A stretch of DNA of 64,000 bases, taken from positions 124,001-188,000 of the forward strand of contig CAVWVF010000001.1 in the NCBI GenBank assembly GCA_963758335.1. Reading direction: 5' to 3'. The notes below the pieces were generated by a model that saw nothing but the letters and a program-made list of their open reading frames with translations, searched no databases and was not told the DNA's origin. The DNA comes from Roseiarcus sp963758335 (GTDB lineage: Bacteria > Pseudomonadota > Alphaproteobacteria > Rhizobiales > Beijerinckiaceae). Below, piece by piece: positions 21,819 to 31,048 of this stretch. The stretch's first letter is position 1; every line of letters begins with the position of its first letter. Position numbers and translations under genes: made by a program.

Positions 21819-22631
21819 GTGAGGGACTGGCCGGCGCGGATCCTTCTGGTCGGGGCGGGCAAGATGGGCGGCGCGATGGCGACAGGCTGGCTCGAAGGCG
21901 GCCTCGACCCGTCGTCCCTGACCATCGTCGAGCCCAAACCGTCGCAGGAGATCGAGGCTTTGGCGGCGCGCGGGGTTGCGATCAATCCGGCCGATCCGGC
22001 GCCCCCCGACGCGCTCGTCCTGGCGGTCAAGCCGCAGAGCCTCCACCTGGTGGCGCCCGAGCTCGCGCCGGTCGCCGACGAGCGAACGCTTGTCGTGTCG
22101 ATCCTCGCCGGCAAAACGATCGCCAATCTAAAGGCGCGCCTGCCCCGAGCGCGCGCGGTTGTCCGCGCCATGCCCAACACCCCGGCCGCGATCCGCCGCG
22201 GCGTCACCGCCGCCTTCGCCAGCCCCGAAGCGACCGGCGGGCAACGCCGCTGGTGCAAAACTCTGCTCAGCGCGATCGGAGCCTTCTACTGGCTCGAGGA
22301 CGAGGCTGCAATCGACGCGGTGACGGCGATATCGGGCGGAGGACCCGCCTATGTCTTCGCGCTGACGGAAGCGCTCGCGGCGGCGGCGGAAAGCCTGGGT
22401 CTGAGCCCGGAACTCGCCATGAACCTCGCCCGCGGAACGGTCGAGGGCGCAGCCGAGCTGATGCGGCGCGAAAGCAGAACGGAGCCCGCGGTCCTGCGCC
22501 GCGCCGTTACTTCGCCAGGCGGCACAACGGCGGCAGCGCTCGCGGTGCTCCAGGGCGAGGGCGGCCTCGACGCACTGATGGTTCGAGCGGCTGCGGCGGC
22601 GCGCGCCCGGGCGGTGGAAATGGCGGGGTGA
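21819..22631 (+). CDS. proC: Pyrroline-5-carboxylate reductase
   Basis: Last step of proline synthesis, NAD(P)H-dependent. The Rossmann start ILLVGAGKMGGAMATGWLEG is followed by LVLAVKPQSLHLVAPELAP, VSILAGKTIANLKA, the signature VRAMPNTPAAIRRGVTAAF, VTAISGGGPAYVFALTEALA and the C-terminal signature TSPGGTTAAALAVLQGEGGL. Length (about 270) is normal. A GTG at 21819 with aaaggg upstream is preferred; an ATG at 21783 adds 12 residues. Confidence 0.92.
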   Translation: MRDWPARILLVGAGKMGGAMATGWLEGGLDPSSLTIVEPKPSQEIEALAARGVAINPADPAPPDALVLAVKPQSLHLVAPELAPVADERTLVVSILAGKTIANLKARLPRARAVVRAMPNTPAAIRRGVTAAFASPEATGGQRRWCKTLLSAIGAFYWLEDEAAIDAVTAISGGGPAYVFALTEALAAAAESLGLSPELAMNLARGTVEGAAELMRRESRTEPAVLRRAVTSPGGTTAAALAVLQGEGGLDALMVRAAAAARARAVEMAG

Positions 22632-22750
22632 AGCGCACGCTTCCAGCGGCGCGGACCGCAGCCAGCGGGCAAAACCCTTTCTGCGACGCGCGATGCTTGG
22701 CGTCGCACACGCGAGCAAATAGATTGCGTGGCAAAACCCAGGAGCGCTCC

Positions 22751-23491
22751 ATGGCGACAAAAGCGAAGAGCGAAGCCAAACCTGCCGATGCGCGCGGCAA
22801 GATCGTGGACGCGCTGATGGATCTCGCCCGCGAGCGGCGCTTCGAGGAGATCTCGATTCGCGCCATCTGCGCCGCGGCAGGCGTGTCGCTCGCCGACTTC
22901 CGCGATGCGTTTCCCTCGAAGGGCGCGGTTCTGGCCGGCTTGTCTCGCCGGATCGACCGAGCGGTCCTCGCGCAGGACAGCAGCGAGCTCACCGACGAGA
23001 GCCCGCGCGAGCGCCTGTTCGACATCCTCATGCGGCGGCTCGAGGCGATGACGCCCTATCGGGAGGGGCTCCGCGAGGCGACCGCCTGGATCAGGCGCGA
23101 CGCCGCCGCCGCGCTGGCGATGAATCAGGTGGTTGTCGGCTCCATGCGCTTCATGCTCGAGGCCGCGGGGATCGATGTCGATGACGGAGCCGCCGGAGCG
23201 ATCAAGCTGCAGGGTGTCGCGCTCGCCTGGGCGCGCATTGTCGGGGTCTGGCTGGACGACGACGACCCCGGCCTGTCGAAGACGATGGCGGAGCTCGATC
23301 GCGAATTGACGCGCGGCGAACGCGCGGTCGCCGGCATCGACCGGCTGAACGATTTCGCGTCCCCACTTCGGGCGCTTGCCCGCGCCGCCTTCGACGCGCG
23401 CCGCCGCATGCGGGAGCGTCCTCATCGCATGCGCACAAGCGACGCCGGCTTGGGGGGCGCCGGCGAGGAAGACGAGGCGCCGGCCGCCTGA
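22751..23491 (+). CDS. TetR-family transcriptional regulator
   Basis: A 246-residue regulator. The TetR N-terminal helix-turn-helix is at about residues 13-60 (KIVDALMDLARERRFEEISI, RAICAAAGVSLADFRDAFPS, KGAVLAGL). The C-terminal ligand/dimer region is helical and of COQ9/TetR-like appearance (MTPYREGLREATAWIRRD, LQGVALAWARIVGVWLDD). The tail is Arg-rich then acidic (GGAGEEDEAPAA). No target can be deduced; proC lies upstream on the same strand with a 119-nt gap. Confidence 0.85.
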   Translation: MATKAKSEAKPADARGKIVDALMDLARERRFEEISIRAICAAAGVSLADFRDAFPSKGAVLAGLSRRIDRAVLAQDSSELTDESPRERLFDILMRRLEAMTPYREGLREATAWIRRDAAAALAMNQVVVGSMRFMLEAAGIDVDDGAAGAIKLQGVALAWARIVGVWLDDDDPGLSKTMAELDRELTRGERAVAGIDRLNDFASPLRALARAAFDARRRMRERPHRMRTSDAGLGGAGEEDEAPAA

Positions 23492-23685
23492 GCGGGGTCG
23501 GATCGCCTTTCGCCTCGAACGGCGCTCGAAGGTAAACGAAGGCTCGCCGATCGATCAAAGTTGAGCGTTCTGTTTGAGCCTTCGCTCGCCACGAGCGAGG
23601 AAAGGCCTGCATAATCAGCCTATTCAACGCAACTTAACCATCGCCGTTAGGCGCTTGCTGAGAGCCGCGCCGCCATCGTTTCCGC

Positions 23686-24255
23686 ATGGTCAGTCCAGTT
23701 GCGGAACCACGCGTGCCGTTATCATCGAAAACACTGCCGCGCCTTCGGATCCAAGCCGGCGATCCGCGCTCCGATAACCGTCGGCGCGTGGTCGAGGTCG
23801 ACAGGCAAGCCGTCGTTATCCGGCGTGCGGTCGCAGGCATTCCGATGGCGATCCGGGTCGTCTTGAGCGCATATCGGGGCGTCACGTTGCGGATTGCCGG
23901 ATTGGAGGGAGGGCGGTTTCACTATGAGGTGAAGCTTCTCCACCGCGATCCCGACCTGTCCGTGCCGCTCGCCGAGGGCGAGGATGAGGCCGCGGTCGAA
24001 GCCCAGTGGCGCGAATGGGTCTGCTTCCTCGGCTTGCCCGCCTTCGTCGGGCGCACGGCCTCGGCCGATATCCAGGTGAATATCGATGGCGTCGACCTCG
24101 CGCGGCGCGTGCCGAGCGCCCGACGACGGGGCGGCGGGAGCATTGTGCGGCGGCCGCGCTTTCTGCGGCGCCGCAAAGTCGGGCGGCCGATCAAAGCGGC
24201 CGCCGCTTGTTCCGACCCGCGCGTCCAGTCCGACGGACCGAAATTCGACCGTTGA
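23686..24255 (+). CDS. DUF6101 family protein
   Basis: A 189-residue protein of a family common in Hyphomicrobiales and of unknown function. Seen: PRSDNRRRVVEVDRQAVVIR, VAGIPMAIRVVLSAYRGVTL, GGRFHYEVKLLHRDPDLSVP, WREWVCFLGLPAFVG and a basic C-terminal segment (RRRGGGSIVRRPRFLRRRK). Intact. The following 24256-26072 contains only gene relics. Confidence 0.75.
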   Translation: MVSPVAEPRVPLSSKTLPRLRIQAGDPRSDNRRRVVEVDRQAVVIRRAVAGIPMAIRVVLSAYRGVTLRIAGLEGGRFHYEVKLLHRDPDLSVPLAEGEDEAAVEAQWREWVCFLGLPAFVGRTASADIQVNIDGVDLARRVPSARRRGGGSIVRRPRFLRRRKVGRPIKAAAACSDPRVQSDGPKFDR

Positions 24256-24379
24256 CAACAACTCGGCCGGTTTGCGAGCGCGTGGAGCCGCGTACGCCGA
24301 CGTCGCGGACCAATATTCCGTCAGCGTCCTCGTCATTGCGCCGGTTTGCGCGGCCGATCACCGCGCCTTGCAGCGAGAC

Positions 24380-25000
24380 CTGGGCTCCTCGATGCGCCGG
24401 CTTATCGGCGATCCGCGCGTAAACCGCCGGTTCAACCTCACGATCACGGCGCTTCCCGCTTCTTCCATCGCGCCAATCCTGTTTGAGCAACAGGGCGCCG
24501 CGTCAAGCCGCGGCCGGGTCGCGGCCAAGCTTGACCAAGACGACCTCTGGCGGCCGAAGGACGCGCGCACGGGAATGTTGGCCGCTTCGAGCGCCCGGCG
24601 AATTGGCAGGCGAGTCGCTCGGAATGGCGGCAGATCACCGGTCGTGATTGCCAAGAATCGAATAGACGCCGAGGCGCCCTTCAAGTCGAGCAAGCAGTTC
24701 CGCCCGCCCGGCCGGCGGCACATACGCCGTTACGAAGCTATGCGCGCAACCGTAGTCGCCGAGCAGGTCGGTGAGATCGGGCCTGTGCGCGTTGGTGGGG
24801 TCAACAATGTCGCCGACCGTCTCTTCCGGCATCCACGGATAGCAGAAATGGACGTCGGCGATAACCGCGATGGTGAAGCTTGAGACTCTCACGCCAGCCA
24901 GCCACTGACGCGCGGCGATTAAACAGTCAGCGTCGGGGCGCTCGCTGAACGCGGTTGCCGCCGCAGTCACGGCGACTCCCGCCAGAAAACGGCGCTTCAT
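24380..25000 (-). pseudogene. Metallophosphoesterase relic
   Basis: On the minus strand the N terminus (from 25000) encodes a signal-like start (MKRRFLAGVAVTAAATAFSE), the metal motif IAVIADVHFCYPWMPEE, IVDPTNAHRPDLTDLLGDYG and YSILGNHDR. The frame then closes, and further pieces that fit the family lie in other frames (RATRLPIRRALEAANIPV; EVVLVKLGRD). The downstream GHTHGGQ-type metal motif was not found. Several frameshifts and a missing 3' half make this a dead gene. Confidence 0.7.
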
Positions 25001-25077
25001 CAGATGAACCCTTGCTCAAGACCTCCCCGGCCGTCCGCCCGCGCTGGAACAGGGGGGCGGATCATCTAGGCCGCCAC

Positions 25078-25230
25078 CTAAGGCCGCGCAATCGCCGGGT
25101 CGGCTGGGATGAGATAAAACTCGCCCCTCTCAAGGGAATCCTTCAGCTCTGGGTCGAATTCGACCGTCAGCAGGTTCAGGGCGGCGGCGACTGCTGCGAG
25201 GCCGATGTCATGGTAGATGCGAGTCAACAT
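25078..25230 (-). CDS. Small hypothetical protein
   Basis: A 50-residue reading frame (MLTRIYHDIGLAAVAAALNL..) on the minus strand just upstream of the metallophosphoesterase relic. It has the look of a small conserved alphaproteobacterial protein but no strong ribosome site is visible, and an in-frame ATG at 25290 is possible. Existence uncertain. Confidence 0.35.
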   Translation of the reverse strand: MLTRIYHDIGLAAVAAALNLLTVEFDPELKDSLERGEFYLIPADPAIARP

Positions 25231-25459
25231 GGTTCCGGGAGCGCCTCTTCGGCCGCTCGGGTCGGGGATCGCGTCGAAATCGGCTCGCATGACCTAGCCT
25301 CGTCGCAGCGGGGCGCTCTCATCGCCTGGCTGGCGCAGAGGCTGAGTGAAAGGGGTTAAGAGCCGATTAATGGCGCAACGGGGATCTTTCGCTTCCGGCA
25401 GCCCCCGGGCGGCTGGATTTTGGCCGCAGCGCGAAGACCGTTTTGGAGACCTCGTGCGC

Positions 25460-26070
25460 CGAGATCGCTCGATTCGACCTGGCGTTCTGTTGGACAAGGA
25501 CGCAACGCTGATCGATTTTCAGCACACATGGAGACCGACCGTTCACACGATGCTCAAGGCCTTTGCATGCGGCGATCCCGGAACTCGGCAGGGCTCAAGT
25601 CGAAGCGCTTCACTTTCGTGTGAGGACAAGCGCTTCACAATGAGGTCGCCGCTGGTTGCGGGATCGCCGCTGTGGCGAAGCGCTGCGGCGCTCGGATTAT
25701 GACGCGCTCAAGCTTGAGATCGACGCGCTCGCCGCCGTCGAGTCGCTCAAAGCGCTGACCTCGATGAGCGAAACGCCTCGCTGCCCTCGATGGGCCTGCG
25801 GCTCGGGCGCCACCAAAGATTCCGAGCGCAGCGCCCGCCGCCAGGTCGAGGCCCTCGGCGTCGCCGATTTCGTCGACTTCGTTGCAGGCTGCGATACCGG
25901 CCACGGCCGCAAGCGCGACCCCGATGACAGCGCAGCCTGCGCAAATCATCATAGTCGGCCATTCCCTGCATAAACCCGAGTTGGGGCGTTCCGCGGGCGA
26001 GGTGGCCGTCGCAGAACTTTCAGGGCTGGCCGGGCGTCGCGAGCCGATCGCCGCCCGCCTGACCGCGGCC
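25460..26070 (+). pseudogene. HAD-family phosphatase relic (phosphoglycolate phosphatase-like)
   Basis: Pieces of a Gph-like HAD hydrolase occur in order on the plus strand but in different frames: motif I as PGVLLDKDATLIDFQHTW (about 25485-25540; the family has DKDGTL), then EALGLRSDYD-like helix remnants, VEALGVADFVDFVAGCDTGH (about 25845-25905), and IIIVGHSLHKPELGRSAG (about 25950-26000) where the family has GDSLHDL. The changes in motifs I and IV remove catalytic residues, so this is decay and not only sequencing error. The IS91 transposase start follows directly. Confidence 0.7.
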
Positions 26071-26072
26071 GC

Positions 26073-26804
26073 ATGACGCGGCCCCCGGGTCACAGCCCGG
26101 GGGTCGCCGACGTCTTTCGCGCCCATGGGGCGGCGTGGCGCAAGGCCAACGCCGGCCATGTGAGTCTCGGTCAGCTGAAGGTGATGTCGGCGATCGAGAC
26201 CTGTCGCACCGCCGCGCTCGGCGGCCATGTCGAGCGCTGCGAGGACTGCGCGCACGAACGCGTCGCCTACAATTCCTGCCGCAACCGGCATTGCCCGAAG
26301 TGCCAGGGCGCGGCGGCGCGGCAATGGCTCGAAGAACGCGAGGCGGAGCTTCTGCCGGTTCCCTATTATCACGTCGTCTTCACGATGCCGGCGGCGATCG
26401 GCGCGATCGCGTTCCACAACAAGGCCGCCGTCTATGACCTGTTGTTCAGAACCGCCGCCGAGACGCTGATCACCATCGCCGCCGATCCCAAGCATCTGGG
26501 CGCGCGCATCGGCCTCACCGCCGTGCTGCACACCTGGGGCTCGGCGCTCACCCACCATCCGCACGTCCACGTCATCGTTCCCGGCGGCGGCCTGTCGCCG
26601 GACGGCGGGCGCTGGATCGCCTGCAAGCCCGGCTTCTTCCTGCCCGTGCGCGTGCTCTCCCGCCTGTTCCGCCGCCTCTTCCTTGAAGGCCTCGTAGCCC
26701 TGCATACGGCGGGCCGCCTCGCCTTCTGTGGCGATCTCGCGCCCCTTTCCGACCAGCGCGCCTTCCACGCCGCGCTCGCGCCTTTGCGCCGCTCCGCATG
26801 CCGA
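26073..26804 (+). pseudogene. IS91 transposase, N-terminal part
   Basis: About 244 residues: zinc-ribbon segment (HVERCEDCAHERVAYNSCRN with RHCPKCQGAAARQW), then ELLPVPYYHVVFTMPAAIGA and the HUH motif region HTWGSALTHHPHVHVIVPGG. The domain with the catalytic tyrosine follows the HUH motif in this family and is not present: after ALAPLRRS the frame runs into intron sequence. Inactive. Confidence 0.88.
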
Positions 26805-28764
26805 GTAGGTGGGGATGTTGCCATCCCCACCCCTCACAGGTAGGGTCGGGGACTGGCGCGCCGGTTTAGGTCGAAGTTCGTGTTCCCTGTTGGCTCGCTC
26901 TTTCGTCTGCGAGTGTCACACCATCTCGACCATGCCGCGTTTCCAGCCCCCGCCTCGTCGAACGCAGCATGCGGATTTCCTCGCACTGCGCTCTCCTGCT
27001 TGCTTCGCCCCAAGGCTTATGGGACCTATCCTGCCGGAGCGACTTTCGGGGCTGACCGCACCGCTCGGTAGCCGTTGAACAGCCCGAGCGTTTCGTACAG
27101 CCAGTCCCTACTCCACCGCGTCCAGCCGAAGCCCTGTCGTTTACGGGCTCGCAGCATATGGCGCCGGATCTTCTTTTCCACCCAGTCCTTCACGAAGCCG
27201 AAGCACTCGCTGGAATGTCCCGCCCTGAAGTAATTCACCCATCCGCGAAGCACCGGGTTGATCAGCTTGATGACTCGATCGACCGGCTGGGACTGGTGAC
27301 GCCGGAACACGTCCTTGAGTTTCGCCAGCAGCGCCGTCCGCTTCTTGAGCTTGGGCGTGTAATGGGCACGCCATCTGCCCCGCAGGCTGCGCACCCGGCG
27401 AAAGTCGAACCCCAGGAAGCCGAAGCTCTCGCCGCGGCATAGGTCCACGATCCGACTCTTCTCCTCGTTGATTTCGACCTGCAGTTCGGCGAGTTCCTCG
27501 CGTAGCCGCTTTTCCACCGCCGCCATCAGCCAGTCGTGCCGCGGGTGGGCGTCGATCAAGATCACCAGGTCGTCAGCGAACCTCGCATATTCGACGCCGG
27601 TGTACTTGCCGTAGCGTGTGGCCTCCTTCGCCCGCTCCAGCATCCTGCCAACCTCGGTGAGGTAGAGGTTGCTGAGCAGCGGCGAGATCACCCCGCCTTG
27701 CGGAACGCCCTGTTTGCCGTTGGCTTTGAGCATCACCTTCAGCAGGCGCATCACGTCGCCATCGTCCACCCGCTCGGCCACCTTCGCCAACAGCCGATCA
27801 TGCCGGACATTGTCGAAATAGCTGCTCAGGTCGATGTCGATGACGCGTGTCTTGTGCTGAACGATCGCTCGCGCCACACGGTCCACCGCTTCATGGGCTG
27901 TCCGTTGTGGACGGTATCCAAACGACCCCGGTTGGAAGTCCGCCTCGAAGATCGGTTCCAGTATGAGCTTGAGCGCGCCTTGCACCACCCGATCGCGGAT
28001 CGCCGGAATCGAAAGGACGCGGACCTTGCCGCCATCCTTCGGGATTTCCTGCTTCCTTGCCGGGAGCGGCGCATAGGTGCGCCCGACCAGTTCGTCCGCG
28101 ATCTGCTCGAGGAAAACCTCTACGCCTTGCGCCTCGATGGCCGCGAAGGTCATTCCGTCACTTCCCGGAGCGCCATCGTTCTTCTTGGCCAGCGCGTACG
28201 CCTCGCGCAGTGTGTCCAGCTTGCAGACGTGGACATATAGTCCCCAGAACCGCCAGGACGTCTCAGCCTTCGCCTTGACGTATATTCTCCGCCTCAGGTC
28301 TTGCAAATCCATGGACGCCTTTGTCATCTCGTCCTTGCCTTCCTTATGGCCGGAGACGCTACAAGCAGCAGGGCCCCTTTGCTCCACGGACATTACTCCG
28401 CTTCGCCGCTACTACGGACCCGACCGCCACCCTCTCGCCTTCGATCGACTTCCCGGTTGCGCCGGTTATACGATCTACCCTGCTCCGGCGATTTCGCGCC
28501 GGGGCGAGGAAGGCTTCTCCAGTTGCTCGGCATGTTCTTGCCACCGTGCTGTCGCTTCCACCCCGCCGAAGTGAAGGAGCCGCTTCAGTCAGATTTCGGC
28601 TCCCCATGCTGCCTTCGCCCTCCAGATGTGGGCTCGGCCTTCGGGGCTACGCACTTTCGAGGCCACATTCGCGTTTACTTTCATTACGGCCCGGCGGCTC
28701 GTCGTCTTCCCGAGGGAGACGTTGTCGATAGGCTTCAGAGTCTTGGTTTCCCGCAAGGCCGCGC
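26805..28764 (-). mobile_element. Group II intron (minus strand)
   Basis: The intron spans the reverse transcriptase gene and non-coding arms. Its 3' end is placed at 26805, where the minus strand ends in CCCCACCTAC after a 9-bp hairpin (arms 26809-26817 and 26822-26830) that suits domain VI with a bulged A. The 5' end is placed at about 28764, where the minus strand starts GCGCGGCCTTGCGGGAAACC, close to the usual GUGCG start. Domain V could not be located with confidence. Both ends border IS91 transposase coding sequence, but about 100 codons of the transposase are missing between the two exons. Confidence 0.7.
27026..28327 (-). CDS. ltrA: Group II intron reverse transcriptase/maturase
   Basis: A 433-residue intron-encoded protein that aids splicing and mobility. 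The RT domain has NDGAPGSDGMTFAAIE, RVLSIPAIRDRVVQGALKLI, FGYRPQRTAHEAVD, the QGGVISPLLSNLYL block and the catalytic YARFADDLVIL. The maturase (X) domain follows (GRWRAHYTPKLKKR, INPVLRGWVNYFRAGHSS). No HNH endonuclease domain is present. The start at 28327 (MTKASMDLQDLRRRIYVKAK) has aagga 7 nt upstream; an in-frame ATG at 28393 is less likely. The open frame is intact, so the intron may still be mobile. Confidence 0.93.
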   Translation of the reverse strand: MTKASMDLQDLRRRIYVKAKAETSWRFWGLYVHVCKLDTLREAYALAKKNDGAPGSDGMTFAAIEAQGVEVFLEQIADELVGRTYAPLPARKQEIPKDGGKVRVLSIPAIRDRVVQGALKLILEPIFEADFQPGSFGYRPQRTAHEAVDRVARAIVQHKTRVIDIDLSSYFDNVRHDRLLAKVAERVDDGDVMRLLKVMLKANGKQGVPQGGVISPLLSNLYLTEVGRMLERAKEATRYGKYTGVEYARFADDLVILIDAHPRHDWLMAAVEKRLREELAELQVEINEEKSRIVDLCRGESFGFLGFDFRRVRSLRGRWRAHYTPKLKKRTALLAKLKDVFRRHQSQPVDRVIKLINPVLRGWVNYFRAGHSSECFGFVKDWVEKKIRRHMLRARKRQGFGWTRWSRDWLYETLGLFNGYRAVRSAPKVAPAG

Positions 28765-28913
28765 CCGCTGAGACGGACAGCGAGGCCGAAACACCTTCCC
28801 CTTCGCACCCATGCCCCTGTTGCGGCGGCCGGATGATCATCGTTCAAACCTTCCAAGGCGCCCGCCCTGAGCGATCGCCATCGCCGACCCGCATCAGGAT
28901 CGACTCCTCATGA
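28765..28913 (+). pseudogene. IS91 transposase, C-terminal end
   Basis: Encodes AETDSEAETPSPSHPCPCCG then GRMIIVQTFQG and a short tail to a stop at 28911-28913. The PCPCCGGRM zinc-knuckle near the end is characteristic of IS91 transposases. It continues directly from the 5' end of the intron and has no start codon of its own. Confidence 0.8.
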
Positions 28914-29206
28914 CCGTCGCCGTGCTTCCCGCCACGCAACGCCGTTTCGCCTCGCCTCCAGCCGCGCGCCGGAGCAGGACGACCATGTCCTCACGACCTC
29001 CGCAGACTCTCTCCAGGCGCCGCGCCCATACCCGCCGCTCGCATCCTCGCCTCCGAAAAAGCCCGTCGTGTTCGCTCCCGACGATAACACCGGCCGCCTT
29101 CCGCCCCCGCCGTCACATCGGCGATCCGTCCGCGACCATCAAATCCCCATAGGTTGCGCCCAGCCAAACCGCGCCTCTCCTTCCCGCGGTTTCCTCCTTA
29201 CGAGGC

Positions 29207-29263
29207 TTTCGGACGCCGGCCCCGCGCCCAGCCCGCGCGCCTGCAAAGGGCCGGCGTCCGAAA
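29207..29263. repeat. 15-bp perfect inverted repeat at presumed IS91 end
   Basis: TTTCGGACGCCGGCC (29207-29221) and GGCCGGCGTCCGAAA (29249-29263) are perfect reverse complements with a 27-nt spacer. They lie about 300 bp after the transposase stop, where IS91 elements carry a hairpin-bearing terminus. The 28914-29206 stretch has no convincing gene. Confidence 0.7.
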
Positions 29264-29289
29264 CCCTTCAGCAAACTTGCCGTTTCGAG

Positions 29290-31003
29290 GCGTCGTCGCT
29301 TCCAGCTCAATTCGACTTCGAGGACTGGCGCGATCTCTACGGCGGCTGTGTCTCGCGAGGTTCGGTGGGCGCGGACAGCCGGAACTCGGCGACAGCCTGA
29401 TGGTGATGTTCGGCTACCCCCAGGCCCAGGAAAACGATGCGGAGCGCGCAGTGCGCGCCGCCCTCGCCATCCAGCTGTCCGTCGAAAGGCTCAATGCGCG
29501 ATCGGCGCCTGCTGCGCCTCAGGTTTCGGCCCGAATCGGCATTCAATGCGGGAAGGTGGTGATCGATTCGATGGGCGGCGTCTTCGGCAGGGCGACCAGC
29601 ATCGCTGCGCGAGTCCAGGCCGCGGCCGATCCGGGCGGCGTACACGGCCGACGTGCTGCGCCAAGTCGCGGGACTGTTCGTTGCCGAGGATCGCGAACAG
29701 CACGTCCTCAAGGGCGTGCCACACAAGGTCAAACTCTATTGTGTCCGGCGAGCGGCCTCGGGACGGAGTTCGAGCCGACTCGCAGCCTTTGACCCCCTTC
29801 ATCGGCCGCGGAAGGGAGTTGGAGCTGCTGACGCGCGGATGGGAGCGAGGCCGTTCGGGCGCTGGGCAGCTCGCCCTGATCGTCCGCGAGCCGGGCATGG
29901 GAAAGTCGCGCCTCCTGGCCGAATTCCGCGCCACACTGTCGGAAATCCCTCACACGTGGGTTCCATTATAACGGTTCTCCGCTGTTGCAGAGCTTGAGGT
30001 TCTATCCAATCTCGGAATGGGGCCGTCGTCCTTCGACGATGCGGCGCCGCCCGTGGACCGCCTTGCCGAGCTGGAGAAGACGCTGGCTCTGATCGGGCTC
30101 GACGCGGAGACAATAGCGCCCCTCGTCGCGCCTGTGGTTGACGTCCCCCTGCCGCCCGACCGCGTTCCGAAGCTCGATCCCGACGAACTTCTGCGCCGGC
30201 AACTGGAGGCGGGCGAGTCGTGGACCCTTGCGGGCGCGCGGACGCAGCCGGCCGTCCTCGCCTTCGAGGACCTGCAATGGTTCAATTCGGCCTCGCTTGC
30301 GCTCCTCGCCTCGCGCGCCGACAGCGGAGCGCAGGCGCCCTTGTTCGTCGTCGGCACGGCACGTCCGGAATTCCGAGCGCCGTGGCCTTTGCGCGCGCAT
30401 CACGCTTTGCTCGCGCTCGCGCCGCTCGACCCGCCTGAAGTGCGCCTCATGGTCCGCGCGCTCGCCTCGCCGCGGGAGCTGTCGAAGGACGACGACGTCG
30501 TCGTCAGCCAGCCAGCGAAGCGACGGCGTGCCTCTCTTCGTCGAGGAAGTCACGCGGCTGTTTCTCAAGCGAGGCGGACAAGGCCTGCCTCGTGGCGATC
30601 CCTCCGGCGCAGCAGCAGTCGCTGGCGGCGCGGCTTGGGAGAGGCGCGCGAGATCGCCGAAATCGGCGCGGTTCTCGGCCGGGTGTTCGACTATGCGCTG
30701 CTGCGCGACGTGGCGGATCTGCCGGAGGCGGCGCTACAGGCTTCGCTCGAGCGCCTGTGCGAAGCGGGCATCCTCATCCCGAAATGCAGCCCGCCGGATA
30801 GCGCCTACCGGTTCAAACACGCGTTGATCCGGGACGCGGCCTACGAGAACCTGCTCAGGAGCCGCCGGCAGACGCTGCACCTACGCGCGGCCGAGCTGTT
30901 GCGCGACCCCGATCGCGCGATCCCGGCGCCGGACGCGATCGCGCGCCACATCGCCTGGGCGGAGAAAGCGGCGAAGGAGATCGACGAAGACGCCGAAGAT
31001 TGA
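29290..31003 (+). pseudogene. Class III adenylate cyclase-ATPase fusion, truncated and frameshifted
   Basis: Remains of a large cyclase/AAA-ATPase regulator (full proteins exceed 1000 residues). In changing frames one can read DFEDWRDLYGG, LGDSLMVMFGYPQAQENDAE, RAVRAALAIQLSVERLNA, VSARIGIQCGKVVIDS, LFVAEDREQHVLKGVPHKVK, the Walker A region VREPGMGKSRLLAEF, PAVLAFEDLQWFNSASLALL (Walker B region) and a helical part ending RFKHALIRDAAYENLLRSRR. At least five frame changes occur, the start of the cyclase domain is missing (cut at the IS91 end) and the TPR-like C terminus is absent. Confidence 0.85.
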
Positions 31004-31048
31004 TCCGCCCCAGGCGTTACCCCCTGACGGCGGCGGACAGCGCCCTAG

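Larger units (their letters stand above)
26073..29272 (+). mobile_element. IS91-family element interrupted by a group II intron
   Basis: A transposase of the IS91 type (Y1-HUH rolling-circle mechanism) is split by about 2 kb of group II intron in the opposite orientation. Its N-terminal part is at 26073-26804 and its C-terminal end at 28765-28913. Non-coding sequence and a 15-bp inverted repeat (29207-29263) follow, likely the element's 3' end. IS91 elements do not make target duplications or have classic terminal repeats, so the outer limits are approximate. The adenylate cyclase relic begins mid-domain just after. Confidence 0.75.
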
